Made by a program: the position numbers and the translations under genes | NCBI GenBank assembly: GCA_947498355.1 | Contig: CANMKA010000020.1 | Location: 1 to 64,000 of the forward strand | From: an uncultured Paraglaciecola sp. | GTDB lineage: Bacteria; Pseudomonadota; Gammaproteobacteria; Enterobacterales; Alteromonadaceae | Direction: 5' to 3' | DNA: 64,000 bases | Notes under the pieces: generated by a model | Seen by the model: the letters and a program-made list of their open reading frames with translations, nothing else | What the model was told of the DNA's origin: nothing | Databases searched by the model: none | Part shown: piece by piece, positions 46,736-56,907 of the stretch | How the letters are laid out: each line of letters opens with the position of its first letter | Numbering within the stretch: the stretch's first letter is position 1

Positions 46736-49642
46736 ATGACTTTCGTTTCGCCTGCTAATCCATTACCTTCAGACTTAATCCAACTCGGTACGAGCCGCTT
46801 ACAACAGCTCATATCCTCTCATCCCGATTATGCGTGGCTAAGAGAATACCAAGATTCTGTAGTTTCGGCGTTTGCCCTGAGTGACTTTATTTTTGAACAT
46901 TGCTCTACTAAGCCCCACTGGCTTACAAACCTATTAAAAAATAGTCAACTCCACGATAGCCAGCTAGACGTAAGTGCTGAATTGATGGGATCCTTAGCCG
47001 ACGTTTCGTCAGAACATCAGCTTCATGCTCAAGTGCGCCAGTTTAGAAACTACCATATGCTGCGCATAGCGTGGCGAGACTTACTCAACTTGCAACCTAT
47101 TTCTGACTCGCTGAGGCAAGTTTCTGAATTGGCTGTGTCACTGATCAATCACGTTAATGATTGGCTATATCACTCAATGCAAGAGCGGTTTGGTATTCCT
47201 CTTGGGCCAAATGGCAACCAACCTATGTTGATTATGGGTATGGGCAAATTAGGGGGCCTCGAACTTAATTTTTCGTCAGACATAGATTTAATTTTTAGCT
47301 ACCCAGAGCAGGGCGAAACTCAAGGGGGACGCAAATCTATTGAACATCAGCAATTCTTTACTAAGCTCGCGCAAAAGTTAATTGCGGCACTTAATCAAAT
47401 TACCGCAGATGGCCAAGTATTTAGAGTGGATATGCGCTTACGCCCTTTTGGTGACAGTGGCCCTTTGGTTATGCACTTTGATGCAATGGAAGACTACTAT
47501 CAAGAACAAGGGCGAGATTGGGAGCGCTATGCCATGTTGAAAGGCAAAATACTCAACCCAGCTTGTCATTACAGCGCGCAACTCGCCAACATACTTAAGC
47601 CCTTTGTTTATCGCCGCTACTTAGATTTTAGCGCCATAGAATCCCTACGCACGATGAAATTGATGATCCAACAAGAAGTTCGCCGTAGGGGCTTGGTGCA
47701 TAACATTAAACTTGGGCAAGGCGGTATTCGCGAAGCAGAATTTATTGTGCAAAGCATGCAGTTAATTAATGGCGGCCGCGAGCCTAGGTTGCAAGTACAA
47801 AGCTTACAAGTAGCAATTAACACGATGGCAGAGCTAGATATTTTGCCTGTAGAAACCGTAAGTAAACTCTTAACTGCGTATTTATGGCTGCGTAAAACCG
47901 AGCATTGCTTGCAGCAATTTGCCGATAAGCAAACCCAAGATTTGCCCGACAACGCCCTTGATCAAACTCGCCTAGCCCATGTGTTGGGTTGCGAAAACTA
48001 CGTCGAATTCAATCACATACTCGCAAGGCACTTAGATACTATCCACCAGCAATTTTTATTATTGGTTAGAGACGAAGAAAATCCTAATCGTGCCGCTCCG
48101 CCAATCGACCCTACCATAATCGATTTATGGCATTTGACCCTTCCACCAGCAGAGGTTGCATCTCTGTATACTCATTTGTGCCAGACAAGAGGCATAGCAT
48201 TTCCTAATTTTGAGCATTCAGACCCCTTTTATCTGGCGTTGTCCAGTATAAAAGACAGCTTACATACCAAGCGAGTAGGCCAACGAGGGTTGAGCATTAT
48301 TAATCAATTAATGCCTTGCGTCTTAGACTTGATTTGGTGCAATCAATGTAATCAGCCTTGGGAAATACAAAACCGAGTGCTCAAGGTATTTAAGTCTATT
48401 TTGGGTCGCACCGCCTATTTGCAGTTACTTTGGGAAAACCAAGGCGCCCTAAAACATCTCATTAAACTGTGTGAGGCCAGCCCGTGGGTTACAGAGCAAA
48501 TTAGCCGTTTTCCACTACTACTCGACGAATTATTACACCCTGCAAATTTGTATTTGCCTCTAACCAAAGCCCAATATAGCGATGAATTACGCCAACTGTT
48601 TCTTCGTATTGAACCAGAAGACTTAGAGCTACAAATAGAATCTTTGCGTCAATTCAAACTCACCCAACAATTAAAGGTATCTGCGTCAGACATATCTCAA
48701 GCAATCTCTATTATGAAAGTAAGTGATTACTTAACCTTTTTGGCAGAAGCATTAATTCATCAAGTGGTGGAATTTGCATGGCAACAAATGACTGCAAAAT
48801 ATGGCAACCCCGTTTGCCAACGCACTGGCACTAAATCATTCGAGGACAAGGGATTTGGCGTAGTGGGTTACGGAAAAACCGGTGGCTGGGAGCTAGGCTA
48901 TGGCTCGGACTTAGACTTAGTATTTTTGCATGACTGTGACGGCAACGAACTGACTACTGGTCCGAAACAAGTCGAGTCTTCTTATTTTTACATCAAGCTT
49001 GCACAACGGATTTTACACATATTTACCATCAAGACCGGCTTAGGTTGGCTTTACGAAGTAGATATGCGGCTTCGCCCGTCTGGCAATGCAGGCTTATTGG
49101 TATGCCATATTAATGGTTATCGCGAATATCAAATGTCTAACGCTTGGACGTGGGAGCACCAAGCCCTATGCCGTGCAAGATTTATTGAAGGCAATACAGA
49201 TTTACAAGCACGTTTTAATCAAACAAGACACGACATACTCAGCCAAGAACGCGACAAGGCAACCTTGAGCCAAGAGGTGGTCGATATGCGTAAAAAAATG
49301 CGAGAGCATTTAGCAAAAGGCAACGCAGATTACTTTGATTTAAAACAAGACGCAGGTGGTGTTGCCGACATAGAATTTATCGTGCAGTTTATGCTTTTGG
49401 CTCACTGCCATGCTCACCCCACTCTAACTAAATGGACCGACAATGTAAGAGTGTTAGAAGCTCTGAATGAAGCGGCTTTGCTAACACATGAGGAAGCGAC
49501 ACAATTGACCCAAGCGTATTTAGTGTATCGCAACCTGAGCCATAAGCTAACACTACAAAATGAATCTTTAGCGCCATTCACTACTGAACTGCGCCAGCAT
49601 CAAGAACACGTGCAAACAATTTGGCAAAAATACTTAACCTAG
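46736..49642 (+). CDS. glnE: Glutamine synthetase adenylyltransferase/deadenylylase
   Basis: This 968-residue bifunctional enzyme attaches or removes AMP on glutamine synthetase in response to PII and glutamine. There are two nucleotidyltransferase domains: the N-terminal deadenylylase with GMGKLGGLELNFSSDIDL (about 160-180) and the C-terminal adenylylase with GYGKTGGWELGYGSDLDL (about 715-735). Both have the intact D-x-D. The length is slightly above E. coli (946). It sits two bases after the YhbQ-like stop. It converges with the TcpQ-like gene. Confidence 0.97.
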   Translation: MTFVSPANPLPSDLIQLGTSRLQQLISSHPDYAWLREYQDSVVSAFALSDFIFEHCSTKPHWLTNLLKNSQLHDSQLDVSAELMGSLADVSSEHQLHAQVRQFRNYHMLRIAWRDLLNLQPISDSLRQVSELAVSLINHVNDWLYHSMQERFGIPLGPNGNQPMLIMGMGKLGGLELNFSSDIDLIFSYPEQGETQGGRKSIEHQQFFTKLAQKLIAALNQITADGQVFRVDMRLRPFGDSGPLVMHFDAMEDYYQEQGRDWERYAMLKGKILNPACHYSAQLANILKPFVYRRYLDFSAIESLRTMKLMIQQEVRRRGLVHNIKLGQGGIREAEFIVQSMQLINGGREPRLQVQSLQVAINTMAELDILPVETVSKLLTAYLWLRKTEHCLQQFADKQTQDLPDNALDQTRLAHVLGCENYVEFNHILARHLDTIHQQFLLLVRDEENPNRAAPPIDPTIIDLWHLTLPPAEVASLYTHLCQTRGIAFPNFEHSDPFYLALSSIKDSLHTKRVGQRGLSIINQLMPCVLDLIWCNQCNQPWEIQNRVLKVFKSILGRTAYLQLLWENQGALKHLIKLCEASPWVTEQISRFPLLLDELLHPANLYLPLTKAQYSDELRQLFLRIEPEDLELQIESLRQFKLTQQLKVSASDISQAISIMKVSDYLTFLAEALIHQVVEFAWQQMTAKYGNPVCQRTGTKSFEDKGFGVVGYGKTGGWELGYGSDLDLVFLHDCDGNELTTGPKQVESSYFYIKLAQRILHIFTIKTGLGWLYEVDMRLRPSGNAGLLVCHINGYREYQMSNAWTWEHQALCRARFIEGNTDLQARFNQTRHDILSQERDKATLSQEVVDMRKKMREHLAKGNADYFDLKQDAGGVADIEFIVQFMLLAHCHAHPTLTKWTDNVRVLEALNEAALLTHEEATQLTQAYLVYRNLSHKLTLQNESLAPFTTELRQHQEHVQTIWQKYLT

Positions 49643-49659
49643 GCATAGGACCGATACTA

Positions 49660-50277
49660 TTATCGGTTTGCCAAGCGGCAATATCGGGTCAGATAGTCTG
49701 TGGTTGTTTCGGTAATGACTAAAGAGCGCTGTTTAGGGCACATATAGGCTTTCACTTCGCCTTCAAAATTGGCATCCACCGCTCGTGCGATTTTACGCAA
49801 GCTTCCCAAAATGGAATCATCAAGCTGAAAGGTATGCTTGATGATAAAATCCCGATCTAGCTCCCAAATAACTTGCATACCCTCGGACTGGGCGTACTCG
49901 GTAATGGCGCTACGCAGAGTACTACCCGACTTAAATGAGCGGTGTTTATGCTCTCCCACCCAGCGCCCTGATGCAGGCTTTTGTAAGCTCTCCATTTTTT
50001 TAAGACGATCAGTCAGAGGCTCGGCAGGTGTTTTAAACGTAATAACAAAGTCCCCTAAGTCTTCTTGGTGAGGATGCCGAGAGGTAAACTTATAGTCGGA
50101 GTAAAAGCTGCTCATGCTTTCGGCAATAGATCTGGGCTTTTGGCCTTCTGGTTTAACTTCGGACTGGCGACTAATTTGCAAAAATAACACTATGCCGCCA
50201 ATTACCAAAATCGCAATGGCCAACAACACATGCTTTAACCAAAATAGCGAACTGGATGATTGTTTGTCTTTACTCAT
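49660..50277 (-). CDS. TcpQ-domain membrane protein
   Basis: This 205-residue protein has one N-terminal membrane helix (about 14-32) and a periplasmic part ending in a TcpQ-like domain (about 110-200). That domain's pattern is KSGSTLRSAITEYAQSEGMQ, VIWELDRDFIIKHTF, GSLRKIARAVDAN and a YMCPKQRSLVI strand with Cys. TcpQ/PilL domains belong to toxin-coregulated and related type IV pilus machinery, but no pilus genes are nearby. It is 24 bases downstream of the acyltransferase gene and probably co-transcribed. Confidence 0.75.
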   Translation of the reverse strand: MSKDKQSSSSLFWLKHVLLAIAILVIGGIVLFLQISRQSEVKPEGQKPRSIAESMSSFYSDYKFTSRHPHQEDLGDFVITFKTPAEPLTDRLKKMESLQKPASGRWVGEHKHRSFKSGSTLRSAITEYAQSEGMQVIWELDRDFIIKHTFQLDDSILGSLRKIARAVDANFEGEVKAYMCPKQRSLVITETTTDYLTRYCRLANR

Positions 50278-50301
50278 CTTTATAAGTACCTAACACTCAA
50301 T

Positions 50302-51252
50302 TTAGTCGTACAAAGACTGACTATCGGATTGAGGACGTGTTTTGAATCGTTTATGCATCCACAAATATTGCTCTGGGGCCATCAAGATCATTTTCTCGAT
50401 TTGCTGATTAATACGACTCACGTCATATTTATCGTCACCCGAAGGAAAATTATCAAGCCCAGGTAAAACCTTAAGTTTATAGCCTGTTTGGGTGCGAATA
50501 GACACCATAAATACGGTTTCGCAATTGGCTTCTTTGGCAAACAATAACGAGCCAGTGGTCGTGGCTGTTTCGGGCACTGCAAAAAATGGCGTAAATTCAC
50601 AACGTTTTGGGCCATAGTCTTGGTCTGGCAAATACAAGCAAAACTCCCCTTCATTTAACGCAGCAATCAAGCCTTTAACGTTGCGCTTGTGTAACATATA
50701 TTTGTTTGCTCGCCCACGCCCATGATATTGCATGTATTCCATTAACGGGTTGTTATGCTTGCGATAAAACACCACAGCAGGCAGCCTAAGTCCAGAAGCA
50801 CGACAAGAAAACTCCAAATTCATATTGTGAATCGCATAGGCAAGGACCCCTTTGCCTCGCGCGCGGATTTCTTCAATAATCTCATAACCATCGATTTCTG
50901 ATTTACCTGCAACTCGCCAATCTGGCCACCACCAGCCCATACCGCTTTCTAATACCGCTATACCTGCGTTTTCAACATTCTTATCTAAAATCCGCTGACG
51001 CTGTTCATCGGTGTAATCGGGGAAACACAATTCTAAATTTCGCTTCGCCACCAAATAGCGCTTTTTAGCCAGCACCTTAATGGCCTTACCTAACAGCTTA
51101 CCTAAACCAATTTGTATGCGATGTGGTAACCAAGATACGCTATAGAAAATGCCTACACTAACCCAGGTTAACCAATATTTAGGCAATAAAAACGCCCATT
51201 CAAATTTAGGCGCTAAGATTTTATTTTGTTGCAAGGTGAATCCTTCAATCAC
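50302..51252 (-). CDS. Lipid A lauroyl/myristoyl acyltransferase (LpxL/LpxM family)
   Basis: This 316-residue inner-membrane acyltransferase adds a secondary acyl chain to lipid A on the cytoplasmic face. It has an N-terminal membrane anchor (about 23-45) and the catalytic H-x4-E in YAIHNMNLEFS (about 140-150). The conserved CLYLPDQDYGPK and WMHKRFKTRP near the C-terminus match the family. It could be LpxL, LpxM or LpxP; the sequence alone does not decide. It precedes the TcpQ-like gene. Confidence 0.92.
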   Translation of the reverse strand: MIEGFTLQQNKILAPKFEWAFLLPKYWLTWVSVGIFYSVSWLPHRIQIGLGKLLGKAIKVLAKKRYLVAKRNLELCFPDYTDEQRQRILDKNVENAGIAVLESGMGWWWPDWRVAGKSEIDGYEIIEEIRARGKGVLAYAIHNMNLEFSCRASGLRLPAVVFYRKHNNPLMEYMQYHGRGRANKYMLHKRNVKGLIAALNEGEFCLYLPDQDYGPKRCEFTPFFAVPETATTTGSLLFAKEANCETVFMVSIRTQTGYKLKVLPGLDNFPSGDDKYDVSRINQQIEKMILMAPEQYLWMHKRFKTRPQSDSQSLYD

Positions 51253-51503
51253 AATTTTCTACATTGTAATCTAGGTTTACCTCAAATCTAAACCCTACTG
51301 GTTGATAAGTCGGTTGTTTTACTACTTTTTTCGAAAGCGACAAAGATGATCTGATACTCATCCATGTTGATTTGCTCTGGTATCACTAAGCACTATAGTT
51401 ATTAATAGCCCAGTATCATTTTTAATACCTAGCTTTTTAATTTTTGAGTAGTGCTAGGGTAATTTTTTCGCTAATCTTAAATGGATCTGGGAGAATTTTT
51501 TTC

Positions 51504-51605
51504 ATGACAAGCATATTGAAGCGCCAAGAGTCATTACTCGGCCCTAGATATCATATTATTTGGATAAACAAAGGACGTCTGTATTTCAAATCAAGCTCAA
51601 ATTAA
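51504..51605 (+). CDS. Possible short leader ORF (33 codons)
   Basis: The ORF begins at ATG 51504 after GGGAG and runs to TAA at 51603-51605. It overlaps the proposed ATT start of the GGDEF-EAL gene by about 23 bases in a different frame. The peptide is basic and matches nothing. It could couple translation of the downstream gene, or it may be chance. Confidence 0.25.
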   Translation: MTSILKRQESLLGPRYHIIWINKGRLYFKSSSN

Positions 51606-53610
51606 TCAGCGTATCGACCTAGATACAGCTAAGATCCTTTATAGCCATTGCCCTATTGGAGTCATTTTCAGTCTGGTTAGCAGTTCAATTATTGCATTCT
51701 ACTATGCTAACGGCGTTGATGACGTTGAAACCTTCACTTGGTGGGCTGCCATCACTGTTATATCTTTACTGCGCATAGTTGATTTAGCCGAGTGGCTAAC
51801 CTTTAGCAGTAAACACCCTTCTAGGGGCAAGATCGGTATATTCCGATTTGGAACAGGCGCAATATCAACTGCCCTCCTTTGGTCAGTGCACACCTTTGCA
51901 TTTATGCCTACTATGGGAGTGGCTGAGTTCTGTTTTACCGCAATAGTATTGTCTTCGTTCGCAGGTGGCGCTGTTCCTATGTTGGCCGCCAATAAAGTTA
52001 TTTCCTTAGGTTATTCACTTACCTTACTCTTACCTATCGGCATAGTTACCTTGAATTCTGAGCAAGTTTACCAAGCTCAATTAGGATATGTGGTGATACC
52101 TTTGAGTTTACTCATGATCCCTATTTGCCTAAAAACGTCGGAATTTACTCAAGGCGCAATACGTCAAAGGTTGCTAAACAATCAGTTAGTAATCGATATG
52201 GCGCAAGAAAAAGAACGAGTGGCTGCGGCTAATCGTGAACTCAAAGCAACGTCTGCCGAGCTGAATCAATCGAACTCGATCCTTGAGCAAGAAATCAAAA
52301 AGCGTACCGACGAAATTATTCAGATTAGTAATTTAGACCCCTTGACTCAAGTATCGAACCGCAACGCCTTCACTCAAAATTTAGACACGATTATCCGAGC
52401 ATCCGAACATAACAAGATGCCTGTCGCACTGCTATTTATCGACTTAAATGGCTTTAAAAAGATCAATGATGCTATGGGTCACAAAGTCGGTGACCAAGTA
52501 TTGGTGACTGTTACCCAGCGTATGCTAGCCTTTTCTGAAACCAGTAAAGTAGGGCGCTGGGGAGGAGATGAGTTTTTAGTCATACTGCCATACAGTGACA
52601 AACAGACCGCTTTGTCTATATCTAAAGCTATTATCAAAAGCATAGAGAAGCCTATAGAAGTCAACGGTAACGAGCTGCATCTTAGCGCGAGTATTGGTAT
52701 TGCTATGAGCCCCTTGCACAGCCAGTCAGCAACAGAGTTGATTCAACTCGCTGATATATCCATGTGCGAACAAAAAGAAAACGGCGTATGGGCGCCAGGT
52801 ATGTTTACTCAAGCCTTACTAGCCAAAATTGAATCTTCGCAAACGATTTTAGAAGGCTTACAAAAGGCGATCGAACTTAAACAGCTCAGCCTCCACTACC
52901 AGCCAATAGTTAACAGCGCAGAACATAGAGCGGAATCCTATGAGGCGTTGTTACGCTGGAATTTTAATGGCACCTTAGTGACGCCTGATAATTTTATTCC
53001 GTTAGCAGAAAAGTCTGGGCTAATTAAAGAAATCGGAGCGTGGGTACTAAACCGCGCCTGTATGGATGCCGTACATTGGCCAAATTCTGAGGCCGCATCT
53101 GTTTCGGTAAATGTATCTGTTATTCAATTGATGGATGATGGTTTTATTCGCCACCTAGACAATTGCTTACAAAGCAGTAGATTATCGCCCGACAGGTTAC
53201 ATTTAGAAATCACAGAATCAACCTTTGTCGAGAACGAACAAAAAATCCGATTTCAATTAGATCAAATACAACAGCGACGAGTTAAAATTTCGATTGATGA
53301 CTTTGGCACTGGTTACTCATCGCTATCTCAGTTGCAAACCCTGCCCGTCAATTTCATAAAAATAGATAAGTCTTTTGTGGACAATGTCCATGGTAAAGGC
53401 GAAGCTATTATTCGTGCCACACAATTTATTGCGCGAGAGCTCAACTGCCAGACCATAGCAGAAGGCGTTGAAACCAAACAGCAAGCCGATATGCTGTTTT
53501 CCATGGGGATTGATTACTTACAAGGCTTTTACTTCTCTAAGCCGGTGCCTCATAAGGCGCTGCTGGCTTGGCAGGAGTCAAACCAACCGTTTACTAAGCA
53601 TACAGATTAG
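51583..53610 (+). CDS. Membrane GGDEF-EAL cyclic-di-GMP protein, likely ATT start
   Basis: This protein of about 675 residues has an N-terminal membrane sensor of five to six helices (about 15-190), a coiled coil (about 200-250), GGDEF (intact RWGGDEF) and EAL (intact YEALLRW and DFGTGYSSL). Both enzymatic cores look complete, so synthesis and hydrolysis of c-di-GMP are both possible. No ATG, GTG or TTG starts the full membrane domain: a GTG at 51886 would delete about 100 residues, including several helices. In-frame ATT at 51583 follows AAAGGA by 7 bases, and a stop lies six codons earlier. A rare ATT start as in infC is inferred. Confidence 0.85.
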   Translation: MSNQAQINQRIDLDTAKILYSHCPIGVIFSLVSSSIIAFYYANGVDDVETFTWWAAITVISLLRIVDLAEWLTFSSKHPSRGKIGIFRFGTGAISTALLWSVHTFAFMPTMGVAEFCFTAIVLSSFAGGAVPMLAANKVISLGYSLTLLLPIGIVTLNSEQVYQAQLGYVVIPLSLLMIPICLKTSEFTQGAIRQRLLNNQLVIDMAQEKERVAAANRELKATSAELNQSNSILEQEIKKRTDEIIQISNLDPLTQVSNRNAFTQNLDTIIRASEHNKMPVALLFIDLNGFKKINDAMGHKVGDQVLVTVTQRMLAFSETSKVGRWGGDEFLVILPYSDKQTALSISKAIIKSIEKPIEVNGNELHLSASIGIAMSPLHSQSATELIQLADISMCEQKENGVWAPGMFTQALLAKIESSQTILEGLQKAIELKQLSLHYQPIVNSAEHRAESYEALLRWNFNGTLVTPDNFIPLAEKSGLIKEIGAWVLNRACMDAVHWPNSEAASVSVNVSVIQLMDDGFIRHLDNCLQSSRLSPDRLHLEITESTFVENEQKIRFQLDQIQQRRVKISIDDFGTGYSSLSQLQTLPVNFIKIDKSFVDNVHGKGEAIIRATQFIARELNCQTIAEGVETKQQADMLFSMGIDYLQGFYFSKPVPHKALLAWQESNQPFTKHTD

Positions 53611-53785
53611 TCATACGCATTAGTTGGCCAGAATGTACGTTAAATAGCCTTAACTGGTTAAGGTAAGTATAATAGCAAAGCCAATTAGCCAACGCGGAAC
53701 AAACTCGCTAATTAGCCTTTTGCCTCCTTACTTTGAGCGCAACGTCACTAGGGCACGCCCTAACATCACTTAGGACTATTTAACA

Positions 53786-54361
53786 ATGGCTCAGCTTTAC
53801 TTTTATTACTCGGCGATGAATGCGGGTAAGTCCACGTCTTTATTGCAATCAGCCTACAATTACACCGAACGAGGCATGCGTAGCGAAATCTTTACTGCCT
53901 CCGTAGACGATAGATACGGTCAAGGCAAGGTCGCTTCTAGAATAGGCATTCAAGCGCCTGCGCATACTTTTACTCCTGAGACAGATTTACTCAAAGAAAT
54001 TCAAGTCTTACAGCATCAAAGCAAGCTGGACTGTTTATTTATTGACGAAGCTCAGTTTCTAACCAAAAACCAAGTTAAACAATTAGTTGAGATTGTCGAT
54101 GATTTGAAAATACCCGTATTAGCTTACGGACTACGTACCGACTTTATGGCCGAAACCTTTGAAGGAAGCCAATACTTATTGGCTTGGGCAGATAAACTCG
54201 TCGAGTTAAAAACTATTTGCCATTGTGGAAAAAAAGCAGGCTTTGTCGTGCGAATTGATGGCCAAGGTAACCCCGTAAAACAAGGCCTTCAAGTCGAGGT
54301 AGGCGGCAACGACAAATATGAGTCTATGTGTCGCAAACACTTTACACAACTAGTATGGTAA
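53786..54361 (+). CDS. tdk: Thymidine kinase
   Basis: This 191-residue type II thymidine kinase phosphorylates thymidine to dTMP in the salvage pathway. The P-loop is [13 protein letters not shown] (about 10-22), DEAQF is the conserved acidic motif, and two zinc-binding Cys pairs are seen in [10 protein letters not shown] and ESMCRKHF. The length is normal. It converges with ilvH, and both share the bidirectional terminator at 54402-54428. Confidence 0.97.
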   Translation: MAQLYFYYSAMNAGKSTSLLQSAYNYTERGMRSEIFTASVDDRYGQGKVASRIGIQAPAHTFTPETDLLKEIQVLQHQSKLDCLFIDEAQFLTKNQVKQLVEIVDDLKIPVLAYGLRTDFMAETFEGSQYLLAWADKLVELKTICHCGKKAGFVVRIDGQGNPVKQGLQVEVGGNDKYESMCRKHFTQLVW

Positions 54362-54401
54362 TACCAATCGGTATAGTTTTTTTACACAAAACAACAGATA
54401 C

Positions 54402-54428
54402 AAAAAAAGCCCAAACGGGCTTTTTTTT
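54402..54428. terminator. Bidirectional terminator between tdk and ilvH
   Basis: The perfect 11-bp stem AAAAAAAGCCC (54402-54412) / GGGCTTTTTTT (54417-54427) has the loop AAAC. It has T runs in both directions, 40 bases past the tdk stop and 24 bases past the ilvH stop. Confidence 0.95.
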
Positions 54429-54451
54429 AATTCATAACGCGCACAACCGTT

Positions 54452-54949
54452 TTACGGGCGCAGGGCTTTTTCGCCTCTAGCTAGCCCACACACTCCAGAT
54501 CTAGACACTTCGATGATCTCTGTGCTCTGGGCTAAAGTATGAGCAAACGCATCAAGCTTGTCGCTTATTCCTGTCACTTGAATTGTATAATTTGCACTGT
54601 CTGCATCAACAATTTGGGCTCGAAAAATATCTACATTACGCTTCACTTCTGCACGCACCGACTCAGAGCGGGTAGCAACTTTGATTAGCATAAGTTCACG
54701 CTCAACATGAATACCATCTGACAAGTCAGTGACCTTCAATACGTCAATCAATTTATTTACTTGCTTGGTTATTTGCTCAATAACCTTGTCGTCACCTTCA
54801 GTAACTATTGTTAGGCGAGATAAGCTTTTATCATGAGTAGCAGCCACACTTAGCGAATCAATGTTGTAGCCACGCTGAGAAAAGACCCCCACCAGGCGGG
54901 ACAATGCGCCGGGTTCGTTTTCCATTAATACCGAAAGAATTCGTCTCAT
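54452..54949 (-). CDS. ilvH: Acetolactate synthase III small (regulatory) subunit
   Basis: This 165-residue regulatory subunit carries an N-terminal ACT domain (RRILSVLMENEPGALSRLVG, then FSQRGYNIDSLSV) that binds valine for feedback inhibition. A C-terminal ACT-like half stabilises the catalytic subunit. Its start overlaps the ilvI stop by one base (TAATG), so the subunits are made in step. The length matches E. coli IlvH (163 aa). Confidence 0.97.
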   Translation of the reverse strand: MRRILSVLMENEPGALSRLVGVFSQRGYNIDSLSVAATHDKSLSRLTIVTEGDDKVIEQITKQVNKLIDVLKVTDLSDGIHVERELMLIKVATRSESVRAEVKRNVDIFRAQIVDADSANYTIQVTGISDKLDAFAHTLAQSTEIIEVSRSGVCGLARGEKALRP

Positions 54950-56667
54950 TAGGTACGCTCCGTCTTACTTAAACGCATATCATCCATAGCACCATATTTA
55001 ATCTGCATTGGGTACACATGTTCGTTTTGATCAACCAGTATATCCATAAATACCAAGCGATCTTTTGCTTCGAAACAACGCTTCATTGCATCGTCTAAAT
55101 CTTCAGGCTTATCAACTCGAATTCCAATGTGACCGTAAGCTTCTGCCAATTTAACAAAGTCAGGCAACGAGTCCATATAAGAGTGAGAGTGACGACCTTT
55201 GTAAATCATATCTTGCCACTGGCGAACCATGCCTAACGCTCGGTTGTTCAATGAGATAATCTTCACTGGAATATTGTATTGCAAACAAGTGGCTAGCTCT
55301 TGAATATTCATTTGAATACTGCCATCGCCTGTTACACAAGCCACAACGGCTTCTGGATGCGCCATTTGTACGCCCATAGCCGATGGAAAACCAAAGCCCA
55401 TGGTCCCTGCTCCACCCGAATTAATCCAGCGTCTTGGCTTAGCAAACGGATAATACAAAGCAGCAAACATTTGATGTTGACCCACATCAGACGTGATGAA
55501 TGCATCACCGTTTGTATGCTTATACAAAGATTGGATAACTTCTTGAGGTTTGATCTGGTCGTTATCTTTTTTGTAGTCTAGGCATTTTTTGGCACGCCAT
55601 TGATTCACTTGCTCCCACCAAGATGCTAAGTTTGCCTTTTGTGCATGGCTATCAAAGCCTTCTAACTGCTCAAAAAACTGCTCTAACACCACATCAATAG
55701 AACCCACTACTGGAACATGAGCCGCTACGGTTTTAGAGATAGAGGTAGGGTCAATGTCTACATGAACTATGGTTGCATTTGGACAGAACTTCGCCACATT
55801 ATTGGTTACGCGATCGTCAAACCTCGCACCTAGAGCAATAATACAGTCAGCGTTGTGCATTGACTTATTTGCTTCGTATGTGCCGTGCATACCTAACATG
55901 CCAACAAACTGCTCATGTACACCAGAGAAAGCACCTAACCCCATTAGGGTACAAGTCACTGGACAACCGAGTGTTTCTGCAAATTTGGTCACTGCGTCTT
56001 GTGACTCGCTCGCTATCGCGCCACCACCCACGTAAAGTATTGGCTGCTTGGCACCCTTAATGGCATCTATGGCCTTTTTGACCTGCTTACTGTGTCCTTT
56101 GAGCGTGGGATTGTAAGAACGCATTTCAATTTTTTCAGGGAACACATAAGGATGTTCTTCTAGAGGGTTGACAATATCTTTTGGTAAATCGACTACCACT
56201 GGACCTGGACGACCCGTATTGGCAATGTGGTAGGCCTTAGCAATAGCACCGGGAATATCTACTGCACGCTTCACTAAAAAGCTGTGTTTAACAATTGGCC
56301 GAGAACAACCGATCATATCGGTTTCTTGGAAAGCGTCTTCACCTATGTGCATAGTCGGAACCTGCCCCGACAATACCACCATAGGAATCGAGTCCATATA
56401 GGCTGTTGCTATACCTGTGATGGTATTGGTTGCACCAGGCCCTGATGTAACTAGAACGGTTCCGGTATTTCCGGTAGAACGAGCATAACCATCTGCCATG
56501 TGAGCAGCAGCTTGTTCGTGACGCACCAGTACATGCTCGACATCGTCTTGCACATACAAGGCATCGTATATGTCTAAAACCGAACCACCAGGGTATCCAA
56601 AGACATGTTTTACGCCTACATCTTTTAGCGCTCGCACTACCATAGCGGCACCTGACATCATTTCCAT
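54949..56667 (-). CDS. ilvI: Acetolactate synthase III large (catalytic) subunit
   Basis: This protein of about 572 residues is the thiamine-diphosphate and FAD enzyme that makes 2-acetolactate or 2-aceto-2-hydroxybutyrate for valine, leucine and isoleucine synthesis. The catalytic Glu lies in [19 protein letters not shown] and the ThDP motif in [17 protein letters not shown]. The start [11 protein letters not shown] matches E. coli IlvI and is preceded by GAGGAG at 6 bases; an ATG six codons upstream would put that site inside the gene. Upstream is a long palindromic repeat. Confidence 0.96.
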   Translation of the reverse strand: MEMMSGAAMVVRALKDVGVKHVFGYPGGSVLDIYDALYVQDDVEHVLVRHEQAAAHMADGYARSTGNTGTVLVTSGPGATNTITGIATAYMDSIPMVVLSGQVPTMHIGEDAFQETDMIGCSRPIVKHSFLVKRAVDIPGAIAKAYHIANTGRPGPVVVDLPKDIVNPLEEHPYVFPEKIEMRSYNPTLKGHSKQVKKAIDAIKGAKQPILYVGGGAIASESQDAVTKFAETLGCPVTCTLMGLGAFSGVHEQFVGMLGMHGTYEANKSMHNADCIIALGARFDDRVTNNVAKFCPNATIVHVDIDPTSISKTVAAHVPVVGSIDVVLEQFFEQLEGFDSHAQKANLASWWEQVNQWRAKKCLDYKKDNDQIKPQEVIQSLYKHTNGDAFITSDVGQHQMFAALYYPFAKPRRWINSGGAGTMGFGFPSAMGVQMAHPEAVVACVTGDGSIQMNIQELATCLQYNIPVKIISLNNRALGMVRQWQDMIYKGRHSHSYMDSLPDFVKLAEAYGHIGIRVDKPEDLDDAMKRCFEAKDRLVFMDILVDQNEHVYPMQIKYGAMDDMRLSKTERT

Positions 56668-56761
56668 GGGATACTCCTCAAACATTGGTGATTAATTAAT
56701 CGGACCGGAACTATACTGGAGAGGTTAGCAATATAAAACCCGTAAAAAGCAAAAAGTGAGA

Positions 56762-56840
56762 AATTCATCCTAATATACAGATATATTAGGATGAATTCCC
56801 TAACGAATAGTAAAATGATGATAAATATTAGGATGAATTC
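56762..56840. promoter_or_regulatory. Long palindrome plus third half-site upstream of ilvI
   Basis: The 16-base arms AATTCATCCTAATATA (56762-56777) and its exact complement (56782-56797) are separated by 4 bases. The half-site ATATTAGGATGAATTC is repeated at 56825-56840. The block lies about 95-175 bases upstream of ilvI. It is a candidate operator for a dimeric or multimeric regulator; Lrp controls ilvIH in E. coli, but this sequence was not matched to a Lrp site. Confidence 0.7.
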
Positions 56841-56907
56841 ACACTTTATTAACACTTAGCAATGTCTATAGTCTACAACTCATAGCTATATGGTAAATCC
56901 CCTTCTT

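Noticed and set aside
53648..53723. Hairpins between the GGDEF-EAL gene and tdk
   Set aside because: CCTTAAC/GTTAAGG and a longer imperfect stem are present, but neither is followed by a convincing T run, so their role is uncertain.
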